Source: Brachycybe producta (Eukaryota; Arthropoda; Diplopoda; Playtdesmida; Andrognathidae). Taken from it: DNA of 64,000 nucleotides. Shown here one piece after another: positions 41,109 through 55,000 of the stretch (positions within the stretch are counted from its first letter, which is position 1; each line of letters opens with the position of its first letter). The notes under the pieces are model-generated. The model worked only from the letters and a program-made list of their open reading frames with translations. It was not told where the DNA came from and searched no databases. The stretch is taken from the NCBI GenBank assembly GCA_036925085.1, contig JAUPFP010000004.1, positions 1,006,001 to 1,070,000 of the forward strand, written 5' to 3'. The translations under genes and the position numbers were made by a program.

Positions 41109-41710
41109 TCCCCCTACGCCTATTAATAGAGTAGATTTTACAATACATAATATACATTAATGTACCTACATACAGTATTTACATTATGTTAAATTTAGAA
41201 TTCATAGTAATCTCTGAATCCATATAACATGGCGTCTAAATGCCTGAAACTTTCTTAGAAATTCTCATGACCTTTGATCTTTTTCTTTTGGCGCAATTTT
41301 GTAACCATTCCTCAAAGAACTTTAGTTTTTTTATTGTTGTATGCATATTATAACAATTGTGTTTTCTTAATATTATTTTTATGATCATAATATTAAATGT
41401 GGTTTCCTGTCTCATCTTTACGTTTCTAAACAGTTTTGTTTGACATCTTACAAATTGAAAAATAAAGTTGATCTGTTATTTTGTTTTTGGGTTGGGGAAT
41501 AAGGTCTATAAAAATTCCACTTGTGTGTTGGTTGCTACAGTTTGTCTTTCACACTGAATGTGAGAATATAATTGTACTTGAGGATTTGCGTCCGGATGAG
41601 GAGGCTTAATTTTACGGAAGCCAAACTTTTGACTATATAGTTTCATCTTGCGGACTTTTCAGAGATTATTAACACAACCTGATGTTGACTTTTTGTCAAA
41701 ATCTCAATTG

Positions 41711-41775
<65 letters not shown>

Positions 41776-41776
41776 A
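41711..41776. repeat. (CT)n microsatellite
   Basis: A CT dinucleotide run with a few TTT interruptions. Confidence 0.95.
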
Positions 41777-42087
41777 AAAACCACATGTCCACTGTCTTCA
41801 TTTCTATATAGACATACTTATTATCTATGCATAGTCATAGAATATATCTGTATTAAGACAAAAGACCTTTTTTAGTCCACACAATATACACTTGTCAAAA
41901 AGTAGATAAATGGCTAATCCTTTGATGATTGTCCATCTCTTTATTAGAAACATATATTTAGATTATTTGACCTTCTTTAAAGATAAATCTATTCTAATTG
42001 TGGCTATACTTATAGGAACTTTGATTTATCCTAAATTTTCTTTAAAATTGTTGTAAAATTAGTTATACGGAGCCCTGTAAAGGCCAT

Positions 42088-42401
42088 ACAGTGAAAATAA
42101 TGCAGTTGACACTTTTTTTTGTTATTGACAAATTATTTCTGCCAATGACACTTTTTTTCAGACAATGGACACTTTTTTTTGTCAATTGACACTTTTTTCT
42201 GTTAATTGACACTTTTTTCTGTCAATTGACACTTTTTTTTGTCAATTGACACTTTTCTGTCAATTGACACTTTTTTCCTAAACTAACCTAAACTAACCTA
42301 ACCTAACCTATAACCTCACCTTTGACAGAAGAAAGTGTCAATTGACAGAAAAAGTGTCAATAGGCAGAAAAGTGTCAACTAATGAAAAATATTTTCACTG
42401 T
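42088..42401. repeat. Fold-back element C with TGACACTTTTTT tandem arms
   Basis: Inverted ends ACAGTGAAAATA / TATTTTCACTGT enclose a tandem of about eight units of roughly 20 bases, core AATTGACACTTTTTTCTGTC. A spacer of CTAACCTAACCTAACCTA-type repeats follows, then about three units in the opposite direction (GACAGAAAAAGTGTCAAT). It has no ORF and would form a large hairpin. Confidence 0.85.
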
Positions 42402-42560
42402 AAAAAGTTTATTTTAAAAGATTATTGCACAACATGAAAATACCAGTATATGATGCAGCTACCCTTCTAGTTTCTAAAAAAAGCTTAAATTTCCTCTTAA
42501 TTTTGCTGCTGAAAAACAAAATAACCAGAATTTAAACTTCGTTTGCACTTTACAACCAAC
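42402..42560. repeat. Family B half copy, B7
   Basis: Only the right half is present (AAAGTTTATTTTAAAAGATT, CAGCTACCCTTCTAGTTTC, TGCTGCTGAAAAACAAAATA). It abuts element C directly. The left half is not found on the other side of C, so it was lost or replaced. Confidence 0.65.
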
Positions 42561-43229
42561 TTAGATCTACAGTATCTTACAGTATCTTACAGTATCTAAA
42601 GTTTGAAAATCCTAAAAATTGTAACTGATTTAAAAAAATATTTGTACCAAAACGTTTTTGAATAGTTATTGAACATATATGAATATTTGCCATGCAAAAC
42701 TGTTAACAGACAGAAGTAATAAGCACATAAAACATAATTTTCTTATAAAGAATAGGATTTAGGAATGTACATTAATTATATTTAGGAAAACTGAGTCTAG
42801 GTGAAGTTTAGTAGGAAAAGTCATATTTGTAGGAAGAATGTTTTTAGAAAAACTCGTTCGAATGGAATATGTGAATAGAGCAAGTGTTGTTGGGGCAAAT
42901 GTCAAATATACCCATCTATATAATTGCATTGCATTTGATCTAAAAAAAACCTCATACTGGTTACATTCAAGTGCGAATACAATGTAAATCTACAATAATT
43001 CATGCATACATCACTCCGTAATAATAAAAAAAAACATTCTTTACTTATTAATCTTAGCTTAATCTTCTATGTTTTATGTGTAAATGACGTCATTGTTATT
43101 CTTAGAAAAGATTAGTTTTGTAGTTCACGGTATTTTCCATGATTGCACAATTTATTGATTGGTAATGGTTATATTTCGATTTTTTTCTAATTGCGTAATT
43201 TGTTTTAGGAATTAAGCAAATATTGCCTT

Positions 43230-43350
43230 ATTTTGTTGGTCTGTAGGCACTATAGGTGCACATTTGGTCAACTCTTGTTATTGGTCTGTAGGTGCATATT
43301 TGGGCCCCTTTGTTATTGCTCTATAGGTACACATTTGGCCCCTCTTGTTA
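43230..43350. repeat. Short tandem repeat, about three copies
   Basis: Three successive copies share TTGTTATTGGTCTGTAGGTG followed by CACATTTGGCCCCTC-like sequence, with units of roughly 35-46 bases. A related single phrase (GTAGGTACACATTTGCCC) occurs near 34.05 kb. Confidence 0.65.
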
Positions 43351-45274
43351 GGCTCTGTCTTCTTTTATAGTATAGCTCTAACAAGTTTTCTTTAATATTA
43401 CGTAGGATCTAATTGCCATTTCGTAAAATAATAGTAAAACTCCTATATAGACTTGGTAATACTAATAATATAAGGTGTACGGTTATATTTTTATGTTAAG
43501 GTGGGTGGGGTGTGTGTATATATAGGGGATAATATGGTTTACATTATTAGTCCTTTGGATCTATTTGGGCTCATTTGTAATTAGTCAAAAGAAACGTTGT
43601 TGCTCCTTCTTACTCTGTTTATATATATCCTATATAATTAAGTCAATGCATTCGGCGGTATTAGACCCATATCCCAATTGAGATTAAGGTATCAAAGTGG
43701 CGTAGACTTGGAAGAGGATATGCAAATTACTCTCGTCATAATTGAATTGAACTAAGAAAAAAGCACACAGCACAAATGAGTCATATATATGTATATAGGC
43801 AAACTTCAAAATCTATCTTTATAATAAAAAAAAGCCTGTACATTTATGCATTTCTGTTTCTAGAAAATTTTATATTTTTGTAATATCATTTTTTTTAATA
43901 CAAATTAATAATTGCATCTTATGAAAAAAGAAAGGAAATTAGATGAACATTTGTTTTATTAAAAAACCAAAGTAACAAAAAAAGTTTCAGTTTGCCTATT
44001 GCAGTTTATTACATAATTATATAACAGGGTGTATATTAAAGGGAAAAAAAATTGAAAAAGGGCAGCACAATAAAGAGTTATTTAAAAAAATCTATGTTAT
44101 TTTAGGTCTATTTCTTAATTATTCAGGTTAATTAACAGTTTCGGACAAATATATTGTTAAGTATGTTCACAAATACATGGTTTCACAGATGTGGTCTCTT
44201 TTGATAATGTACAGAGAGGGTGTTACTTTCAAGTTAGGGAGAAAAGGCATGAGGGCCAGGCCCCCTTCCCCCCTCAAACAGATCAAAACTGTTTTTTTGC
44301 ATATAAATGGAGGTCTGTATACTGAGAGGCCTTCTATGAAAAAGGCACAATATAATAGTTCTATAATGGAGTAATGTTGGAAGATAGAACGGCGGTAGAA
44401 AATACGACATTAATATTAATCATTTCCATATTTATCATAGCAAAACTTTGTTCAAAGTCGTGAATGCAGTAGGGGCACAATGTGTATGTGTGTTTGGGGG
44501 GATGGGGTGGAGTGGGAGTATAAAAATGTAATAGATGACGAGGGGAGAAAGGGGAGGTGGGAGAGGGGAGGGGGAGTGAATTCGTGGTTGGTGGCGCTCA
44601 AGCCATATATTTAGGCCCTATATACATGTATATACTCATCATATGGCTAATATTATATACATGCGTAATTTATGATGTAGTGTGAACTCGTGCTAGACTA
44701 TCATATGCTTGAACATAGGTCCTACACAAGAAAAAAAAAATTCTTATTTTTCATAAGCAATTTTTGTTATTTTAATTTCTAGCTCTCTCTGTATACATTG
44801 TATGGGACAGTTTAGCTCAGGTTTCATGCTGTGTTTCTATTATGATAGTAATCTATCATATATATTATATTAGGCCTATATATCTTTTAAAATATTTTTG
44901 TTTGTGTTTTTATAATTAAATGAAATAGCTAAAATAACCAGCAGAAATAGCAATGTTTTTGCAAATTTAAATTAAAATTAATTTATAGACCAATAATTTT
45001 TTAGCTTTGCTGATCAAAAAAATTTATCTTAATTTGTAAACAATGATTTATTTTTCTAATTATATCAGTTATTTAATTCATTACAAATATCACACTTTTC
45101 TATGGGCTATGGACGATGTCCTTAACGATAATCTGCTTCTGTATATAGGCCGATAATAAAATGTTGGACCAAGAATTGGAGGACTTACACACGAGAGTGA
45201 TGATCACAATTCAGAACCTCTTAGGTCATTTATATTATTTTCATGCTCTATTGGATATAATTTATGAAGACCTT

Positions 45275-45277
<3 letters not shown>

Positions 45278-45352
<75 letters not shown>
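45278..45352. repeat. (TA)n microsatellite
   Basis: A perfect TA run of about 75 bases. Confidence 0.95.
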
Positions 45353-45354
<2 letters not shown>

Positions 45355-47879
45355 CATACAAGATACACAGAAAAGGGACACTGAGAAATATACTGTATAT
45401 TATGGGTGGTTAGTCGTGGTGGTTGTGGATCTGAGGGTTCTCAGGAAGAACATACAATCATATAGGGCTTTATATCCCATATAGTCATAAATGGTCTACA
45501 ATGGTCACAAATCAAACAATAGAAGTCACATTTGGGGACCAAAATGACCAAAAATGGCTATGTGTATGTTTTTTTTTGTGGTCAACGCATGTAGGCCTCA
45601 GGTCCCGCGACCACGTTTGCAATTCTTCTGGTATAAAACCTTCTCCCCCTCCCCCTCCTCCTCCTTCTCATATAAGTATAGGTCATATATAACAGTCGCG
45701 TGAAATATGAGTTTGTGTGTGGCTTATTACACGAATGAATTGCCAACAACGGTTAAATTACTGAAGCCATTATGGTTTGTTGGTTCCTTAATGTTTTTTT
45801 CCCCATTATATATAGATAGATGGTTGGACCTCAGCATATTTATTAGTCTAGAGACCTTGTAATGAAATAGATGGTATATTGGTCTATTTATGACAATAAG
45901 TAGCTAATATTCATATTTACATGTTTTTTTTTTCGAGGGCCTTTAAGACACCTTTCTTCACACTTTTCTTTTAGGTCTTTTATCAACTTTATAGGATTTT
46001 TTTTTTGCTTTTGTCAATTTAATCGATTTTTTTAGGATGACAAGAATCTTCATAAAATATGAAACACTTCTAAAACTTATATATTTTTTATATAAGGTAC
46101 AAAAAAAACATGTTCTTGTATTCACGCCTTCATTGCTCATATAATGTAGCCCTTTCAATAGGGATTTTTTTATTTTCCTATATATATATTTTTTTACTAT
46201 AGTTTTATATACTTTGAGAGTGCAACTTGCAATGAAAAGGTGTCACTGAAGAAGGCGATTTTGATCAGTTTTTTTGTCTACTTCTTTTAGAATTTATTCA
46301 AGTGTAAGTGATGGCCCTATATTTGTGTATATATGTGATGGTGTGTGTAGGTTTTTCTTCTTCTTCTTCTGTCTATATTGCAATGAAATACAATCAAGTG
46401 ACAGGAGAAGGGGTCCTAATATTCATATATAGATATAGATATGTTCATAGGTCTATCTATATATAAATATATAGTATAAAATAACATGAGTGAAAGCATG
46501 TCATGCTTGGTCGGTGTGGGAACTCGGGCACGTGTATCTGTGTTTTTTACTTACACTCACCCCCACCCCACCTCCACACTCCCCCTTCTCATGAAATATT
46601 CTTTATTTTTCATTTTTCCATTTTTTTGTGCGCGCGATTGCATCATTATATCATCATTCATCCATCTTGATATTCAATTTTTTTTTGGTGTATTTTTTTC
46701 TTGTTATTTTTTATTTGCAAATAAGCAATATCTCTTCATAGGCTTCATTCATAGCTATAATTTTTGTTGTTGTTGCTCTTATACTGTATAAGCACAAGAA
46801 CGTGTTTTCGCATTTCAATAAAAAAGTGTGACGATGAATCGATTAAATTTTTAATAACTACATAGCAATATATAAAGATATTGAGAAAAAAATGATAGTA
46901 ACCATTTTAAAGCTGAATTTCATCAATTTGAAAATTTCTGTTAATATTTCATGAAAATCTTTATTGAAATAAAAAAGTACATATGTTTTTTTAGAACATC
47001 TTAATGTGTAAAATTTTTTGTTAATTTTGTCTTAACAAATGTTATCTTAATTATTTTTTAAGAATATATATGTGAAACAATTGTGACCTATAGTCACAAT
47101 ATTTTTATCAATTGAAAACTATTTTAAAACACCCTGAAAAGGACTACACGAATACTTAGTTTAGTAATTTATAGGATTTTATTTTTATATGGCAAAAATC
47201 TCGGCATTTATTTTTCGAATTTATAAAAACAATTTGATAAATGCGCATAAATTTTAACTAATAATTAAAAAAAAATTGTCAAGAGAAAATTGACAAATTT
47301 GTACATGAATACTATATATGGCAGAAAAGATTTTTTATTTTGGATAAACTTATACTTATTGCTTATAATATGCCATTCACATACATTAGTTTGATTAGTG
47401 TACCCAAAAGCAGTTTAAACCTTTACTATGCGTTTTGTGTATTTTATACAAACATTTGGTCTTAGGAAAAAGTTTGGAAAAAGACTCGACATTTATTATC
47501 GATAAATAATAAATATTAACTAGTGTTATTTTTCAAAGCAAACAAATATTTTAATGAAGATAGAAAATTTAAACTTTAAAAATACAGAGTGGATCATGTT
47601 TCATAATGTTACTTCATCATGTAATTTATGTCTATGCATCACTTGTACATAATTCATACTTATTTCAAATTAAAATATGGTAATAATAATCTTTTTTAGT
47701 GAATATGTTAAAAAAATAAACTATTAATTAAATTTTTAGTACATTTTGCGTAATATACAATATGTAGCGGAACTTATAGACCACCCTGTACAGAATGTTA
47801 GGTACTTTTTGAAATAATATAAAGATTTCTATTCACTGCTGAGTCACAGCATTGGTAAAATTATATCATTTTATACAGG

Positions 47880-48210
47880 AAAAGTTCGTGATTTGATTGG
47901 CTGTTATCTTACACATTTCTTATTTTAATTTTCTCCGCCTTTTTGATGGCCGCCGGCGATAGAGACAACCAATAGCTAAATAGATATTTTCCTCTATTTT
48001 CCTTTCTATAAGGTTATAATGGCGTATGTGTGATTATGTGACGCTGCCATCATTGCCATGTGCTTTTGCCTGTAATGTGATGAAATAAGGTAATATATTT
48101 ATAGATTAAGATAAATTTAATGAAATAATTGTTTGAAATTGTTGATTTTTAATGTCGAATCGATTGTTTTTCTGTTTATAAACATAGATTAGACGTCTAA
48201 TAAGCTCAGA
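47880..48210 (+). promoter_or_regulatory. Probable BMS1 promoter and 5' UTR
   Basis: Immediately upstream of the BMS1 ATG. It contains an inverted CCAAT (TGATTGGCTG, about 47895), a forward CCAAT at 47969-47973, a GC-rich GATGGCCGCCGGCG and several GCCAT words (possible YY1-like sites). A weak 5' UTR intron is possible: donor AAG|GTAATA (48089/48090) and acceptor CTCAG just before AATGG (48208-48209). No TATA box stands out, as is usual for housekeeping promoters. Confidence 0.4.
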
Positions 48211-49093
48211 ATGGCGGATAATAATGAAAATTCCGGCAATCAAGTGCATAAGGCTCATCGTACCCGAAATGCTGGACGAAAAGCAGAGAAAAAAGTTAAA
48301 AAAGGAGGGAAACACGATGATGAAACTAAAGAGAAGATTGAAAAACAACCAAATCCAAAAGCATTTGCTATTAATCGTCCGGTTAAAGCCGAAAGATGGT
48401 TTCGAAGGTGAGTTATGAGTAGAAATTGGTCAAATGTGGCTCTTCCATTGGTAACTAAAGGCAATCATAACGTATACTCCTATGGAGAGACCACTTTAAC
48501 CCTACGTTTAGTGATTTCATGTTTAAACTTTCTAATTTATATGTTTTTAAGAACGATGGACATCAAAGCTAAGAAACATACGATGCCTGAGGTTGATTAT
48601 ACGCCTTTAGAGCCACCACCATTTATTGTGGCGATTGTTGGACCTCCGAAAGTCGGAAAATCGACACTTCTTCGTTCTCTTATTGACAATTTCACGCGGC
48701 AGAAGTTGAATAAACTTAGTGGTCCAATCACGATTGTAGTTGGTATGGAAATAATGAAAATGACGATAGTTTTTCATCATTTGTAGTGCCGTTTTGTATT
48801 GTTTGTTTGTTTGTTTTCTTACAGGAAAGAAACGACGGTTTACATTTATAGAATGTAACAACGACATTAATGCGATGATTGACATTGCGAAAGTTGCCGA
48901 TTTGGTTCTTTTAATGATCGATGCGAGTTTTGGCTTCGAGATGGAAACGTTCGAGTTTCTTAATATATGTCAGACTCACGGTTTTCCTAAAATTATTGGA
49001 GTTCTAACTCATTTGGATATGATCAAAAACGTTAAAAAGCAGAGGAAAATAAAGAAAAGACTGAAACATCGTTTCTGGACTGATGTTTACCAA
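48211..49093 (+). CDS. BMS1: BMS1 exons 1-3: N-terminal basic region and GTPase core
   Basis: Exon 1 encodes a Lys-rich leader followed by [19 protein letters not shown]. Exon 2 has [20 protein letters not shown] plus ST (P-loop) and [16 protein letters not shown]. Exon 3 has [44 protein letters not shown] and the basic [12 protein letters not shown]. These match BMS1 rather than the GTP-binding-deficient paralogue TSR1, because the Walker A Gly-Lys-Ser/Thr is intact. Phases are 2, 1, 0. Confidence 0.96.
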
Positions 49094-52000
49094 GTATGAA
49101 TTGTTTTTTGATCGACAAACTTGTGTTTTGTTTCATTTCTTCGTTTATTTTTTGCATTTATTTTTGGACATGTTTGCAGAAAAAACTCTTAAGAAGCTTT
49201 TCCAGAAAACTTATGAAAGATTGTCTAGATTTATTTGAACATAAAAGCATAAAATAAATAGCTTATTTTATTTTCATGATGATTTCTTTGTTTTATATCA
49301 ATTTGTAACTTTTTTTTTCATCATTTTTTTCATACTTCTCTAAAAAGTTTATTTAAAAACATATAGCGTCATGAAAATTACAATCAAATGCCTTATTTTT
49401 AAATTTGAAAGTTTTTTTTCTGTGTTATGTTTTCTGCATCAATAATCGTAACCTAACGATGTTTTACGCTATATCGAACTATCGATTGTTCTCTTTTTCG
49501 GGATGATGAGAATTTAGAAAGTGTTTTAGAAACTAGAATTGTAGCTCAATCACTTAAAGATATTTTCATATTGATATCTTTCAAATAATAAAAATGTAAA
49601 AACTATCTTCAAACTTGACATGATATGCTTTATTGCTTTAAGATATCAATATGAAAATAGCATTAAATGATTGAGCTTTCTAACCCTTCTAGTTTCTAAA
49701 ACACATTCAAACTTTTCTTCATTTTTGCACCTAAATAGTTAAATATTCACAGTTCGAGAGGTGTTTAAGATTTCAAACCACTTCAATATTTTTAGGGAGC
49801 CAAACTATTTTACTTGACCGGACTGTATTTCAAAGATTATCGCAGGAGAGAGGTTTTTAATCTTGGACGTTTCATTGCTGTCTCAAAGTTCAGGCCTCTG
49901 CAGTGGAAGATTACACATCCGTTTATCTTGACAGACAGGTAAAAATGGTAAATTTGATGAAAGTTTCGAGTTATTTTAATGGTTTTTTGTTACAATTTGT
50001 AGATTTGAGGATTTAACCAATCAAGATACAGTAAGACTCAACCCAAAGTGTGACAGAACTGTTTGTTTTTACGGATACGCTCGAGGAGCAAACTTCAAAA
50101 ATCGCAGTTGGATTCACGTTCCAGGTATTTTCTCTTTTTATCCATTTTTTTAAAATTTAGTGCAAAAAAATGAAGAAAACGCTTTTCTAAAGAATCTTAT
50201 AAAAGAATTTCATTATTTATTTGAAATTAGAAGAGTTACCAAAAGTGTAAAAGTTATGATATCTTTTGAGCTGGTTTTAAATTGTAAACGCCCTTTTGAG
50301 TTTTGAACTCATTTTATTTTGTCTTTCAGAAGTAAAATTAAGATAAACTTAATAACGTTTTAGAAACTTAAAGGGTAGATCAATTAGTTAGGACCTTGGC
50401 ATACGAACCACTTTTTAGTGCTCGAGTTCAACTGTTAAAATATAGTTGGCTTTTTAAAATAACTTGTTTTTTTATTGCAGGTTGTGGCGATTTCATGATC
50501 AAGGATATAAGTTTCATTCCTGATCCGTGCCCACTTCCTGATCAGGTGAAGAAAAGGTCGTTAAACTTGAAGGAACGAATGATTTTTGCTCCGATGGCTG
50601 GAGTCGGTGGCATCGTTTACGACAAAGATGCCGTTTACATCGATGTCGGATCATATAAAGCACCAGAAACAAAGGTTTTGAAAGTTGCTTTTTCTTTATT
50701 TGTTCTAAACTATATTAATTGGTTATGTGATTTTTTTTCTTCTAAAAGGCTGGTGAGGAGGATCAATATGATCCTTTGAATCAACTTATGATGTCGTTAC
50801 GTGATAGTGAACATACATTGGACACAAAAATGGCAACTAGTTCGCTGCAGTTTTTCAAACACACGGATCCGATAACTTCTGAAGAAGTCGAGAAGTGAGT
50901 TTTCTTTTCTTCCGTTGCTAGGGATGTCGTTTCTATAATTCTTATTGTAATTTTTCAGACATCCCGATATGTTGAATCCTTCGGTAGAAATCATAGATGA
51001 TACGGCGACGGGACTACGTCGACGTAAAGTAATTTTTGAAGATGAAGATGACGAAGGCGAAAAATCTACTGATGATGAGGACGGAGATGACGACAATGAA
51101 GAAGGAAACGACGGTGATTCGGAGGACGTTGCTGATGATGGTTTTGAAGAATATGATTCTGACGTAGATAAACCTGATTCAAAACGGAAAAAGTTATCTG
51201 ATGATCAGTTTTCTCTAAAGAAATTTAAGGTATAATGTTTAATGTAACACATTATATTTAGGGGACTGGCATATTTTTTTTTTGTTAATCGCATTTTGTG
51301 TAAAAAGAAATTATCTTGAAGTAGTATGGTTTTAATTATCAATTGTTTCATGTTCAAAGATTTCAGAAAGTACTAAAAAATCTGATGGAATTATTTTTGA
51401 TGGTGATGATGATGATGATGACGACGACTATGATAACGAACTGCGAGATGAAGGTTTGTTAAAAATTTCTAACTTTTGTCTCTGTTTTTGTTAACGCATT
51501 TTCGTTTTTGTAGGTGCTTTGAAATGGAAAGACGATCTTGTGAAGAAAGCGGCCGATGCTTTTTATCGTGGACAGAAAGATACTCCGAATCTTAGAAAAC
51601 TCGTTTATGGAATTTGTGAGTTTCCTCATCTTAACAAGTGTATTATCTAACTTAAGTATTTTTTTTACGTCTTAGCTGCCAATGAGGATGAACTTGAGGA
51701 GAAAGAAGAAGATGATGATGACCTCGGTGGTTTGTTTAAAGTTGCTCAAGAACAAAATGCAGAAAAACAAACTCGACGACGGGTTGCCGATCAATTGGAT
51801 ACTTCGAGGTTCGTGTTGACATCAATTCAAGATTGGGGCACTGATGACGTAAGAAATGGTTGTTTGTTTCACAGCATTGTTATAGTAACAACGGTAACTG
51901 ACTGGAAGTTCTTTTATTAGGTCAAGGAGCAAATCAAAGATTGTTTCGTAACCGGAAAGTGGAAAGCGAGCGAAGATGCTGAAGCTCTTCTCAATAAAGA

Positions 52001-55000
52001 TGGTATAAGATCGAACTTTTTGTTTTTAGTTATAAATTACGCGCGTAATGTGATGTTAAGCCCAGGCTACAAATCCGCTATCTAACACGTGCAACATGGG
52101 GCTCTTGTTTGCTATCTGTAGTGTGCTACAATCGATTGACAATAGCACCATGACTTGCTGCTGCAACCTGCAGCTTCTCCGCTGGCAACTACTTGTATCG
52201 GCGGTCGCTAGTCGCTTTGTATTCAGCCAATCATGAATCATGACTAGTCCATTTCACAATAGAAAAGGGAGTTCGGCTGTTAACTTCCGTAACTGCTACT
52301 TTCAACATGTGGTTTGTGCATGCGTTTCGCTGCTTACTACCGATACTAGCTAATTAGCTACCGAAGAAGCTCCACGTAGCGTTTATGTGCTCCAAGCTTT
52401 CCTGTTACTGTGTGTCAGCATGTACATGTTTAGGCCTTACTTAGAAAAACCTAGTTGTGCCACTTAAAATGTAGTTTTTTTTTTGTTACATAGATGAACT
52501 TTATGGCGATTACGAAGATCTTGAAACGGGTGTAGTTCACAAGGGTAAAGATGATGCTTCAAAGATGGAAACTGACGATAATGACGACAAAGATGATGAT
52601 GACGAAGACGACAAAAAAGAGGAAGGCGAAGACGAAAACGCCGAAACCGATCCTTCGAAAGTAAATCCAAGACAACAGAAGTTAGAAGAGAAAAGACTGG
52701 CGAAAAAGCAAAAGATGAAGGAGCTTTTTGACATGGATTACGATAATAAAGGAGAAACATCATATTACGATTCTCTTAAAGAGGAAGTTGACTATCAAGC
52801 TAAGGTTGACTTCGAAATCTCTGTCACTTTATCACAGAATAATTGTACTAAGGCTGATTTTTAATGTTTGACAGTTAAACAAAAACGAGTTTTTGAACAT
52901 GGAAGACTTTTTTCGAGTACAGTACGAAGGTTATCGTTCTGGAATGTACGTCCGTGTTGAAGTCGAAAACGTTCCGTGTGAACTAGTCACGAACTTCGAT
53001 TGCACTTATCCTCTCGTCGTCGGAGGTCTTCTCACGGGTGAAAGTAACATCGGTTACGTACAGGTTCGACTGAAGAGACATCGGTGGTATGCAAAGATAC
53101 TGAAAACGAGAGATCCGTTAATCATATCTCTCGGATGGAGAAGGTTTCAGACCTTACCTCTCTATACGATTCAAGATCATAACGGCAGAAATAGGCTTTT
53201 AAAATACACTCCGGAGCATCTACATTGTACTGCTTCATTTTGGGGTTAGATAAATTGTTACTTTTTGTTGGCATAAAATTGAAATTCTTTTGATTTTTTA
53301 TGACTTGGCGCAGGAAATGGATGAGAACCTTTTTCGTGAAATTGTTTATTAAAAGTGATTTACAAATTATTTTGAAGCTAAGAAAGGATTGGAAGATGAT
53401 AATTTCATAAATAATGCATTTTGTGACATGTTTAAACGATTAAAATCTTATGTTTACGTTTTTTTACAATTTCAAAGATGGCATCCTTCACTAGGTTTAA
53501 ATAAATCTTGAAATTATTTCTCATCTCTTTTTTAGCGCCATGTCAAAAACAATTAAAATCTCAAACGACGTTACTCTTTAATTCATGCTGTACAATAAAC
53601 TATAACCTCTTGTTTAGGTCCGATAACACCTCAGGGAGCCGGAATTTTAGCTATTCAGGATGTAGCGACGGTTACTGTTAGTTGAAGATTGTATTTTATA
53701 ACTATTTTTAATGAAAAGAAACAATTTTAATATGTTTGCGGTACGTTTCAGTCTGACTTTAGAGTAGCTGCGACTGGTGTTGTCCTTGAATTAAACAAGT
53801 CGATTGAGATAGTGAAAAAGCTCAAATTGGTTGGAACACCAATAAAGATTTACAAGAAGTCGGCATTCATCGAAGGAATGTTTAACTCTGCTCTCGAGGT
53901 TGCAAAATTTGAAGGAGCTGCCCTTCGAACTGTAAGTGGGATTCGTGGTCAAATCAAAAAGGCTCTCAGAGATCCTCCTGGAGCATTCAGAGCTACGTTT
54001 GAAGACAAACTCCTCATGTCTGGTTAGTTACATTTCGTACATCGGTTGCCGACGTTTGCGATCTTCTCGAGAAGTGAATTCGTGTTTCTTGTTTTCTTTC
54101 TTTTAGACATCGCTTTCGTACGTACTTGGTATAGAGTTCAAGTTCCAGAATTCTACAATCCGGTCACTTCACTTCTGTTGCCTATCGAAGCTAAATCAAA
54201 ATGGCTAGGAATGAAGACTGTGGGTCAGCTGCGACGCGAAAAGAACATTCCGACACCAGTCAACCATGATTCTCTCTACAAAGTATTTTTTTATTGCATT
54301 GTATTTTAAGTTGTATTTTCGCAAAATAATTTATGGGTGTTTTCGTTTTCTAGGATCCCGAAAGACGGAAAATATTTCAGAAGACACTGATAATACCACG
54401 TAAACTTCAAAATGCTTTGCCTTACAAATCGAAGCCAAAGATGAAACCGACTAAACAGAAAATTGATTTGAAAGATCAGCGTGTTGCCATTATAAGAGAA
54501 CCTCGCGAACAAAAGGTTTGTTTTTTAATTTTTGTGTGGCGACTTGCGTCGAGATGTTTTTTAAGCCTCGATTGCAGAATATATAATTGCACGAAATTGA
54601 AAGTCGAAGGTATTTTTATCGTTAAAAATCAACTTTTAAACTTAGCTAGTTTATGAACAAGTGATTTTCGAACTCTTCATTATTCGGCTTTCAAAAGCAA
54701 AATTAAGAGAAACTAGAAGGGTAGCTCATTCACTTCGGGGTATTTTCTTGTTGATATTTTTTAAAATAAACTTTTAATAGAAAAACACGTAAAAAAAAAG
54801 CTTATTTTGAAAGATGACATTACAATAATTTCCCGACTTACGCTGTTTGTTAGATACGTGGTTGCGGGGCTTCCTTTTACAATAGCATTGCCACGTACCA
54901 ATTCGCGTTGTAAACGCAATAAAATACATGGGACTTAATGGGATTCAACTTGCACGGTTTTTCGACTTAACATGGAAATGTATGTAACGAATTAACGGCG

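Larger units (their letters stand above)
42561..47880. other. Intergenic, no gene recognised
   Basis: AT-rich. It holds a triple CTTACAGTAT tandem (42571-42598), the tandem block at 43230-43350, purine-rich G runs at about 44.5-44.58 kb and a long TA run at 45.28 kb. Nothing exon-like is seen. Confidence 0.55.

Noticed and set aside
42270..42312. CCTAACCTAACCTAA repeats as an interstitial telomere
   Set aside because: The units are irregular (CTAAA, CTAAC, CTATAAC), few, and form the spacer of fold-back element C; there is no long (TTAGGG)n array.
45161..45692. Plus-strand frames of 107 and 63 aa
   Set aside because: The first is mostly a TA microsatellite; the second is Pro-rich translation of a CTCC tract. 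Neither has splice context or homology.
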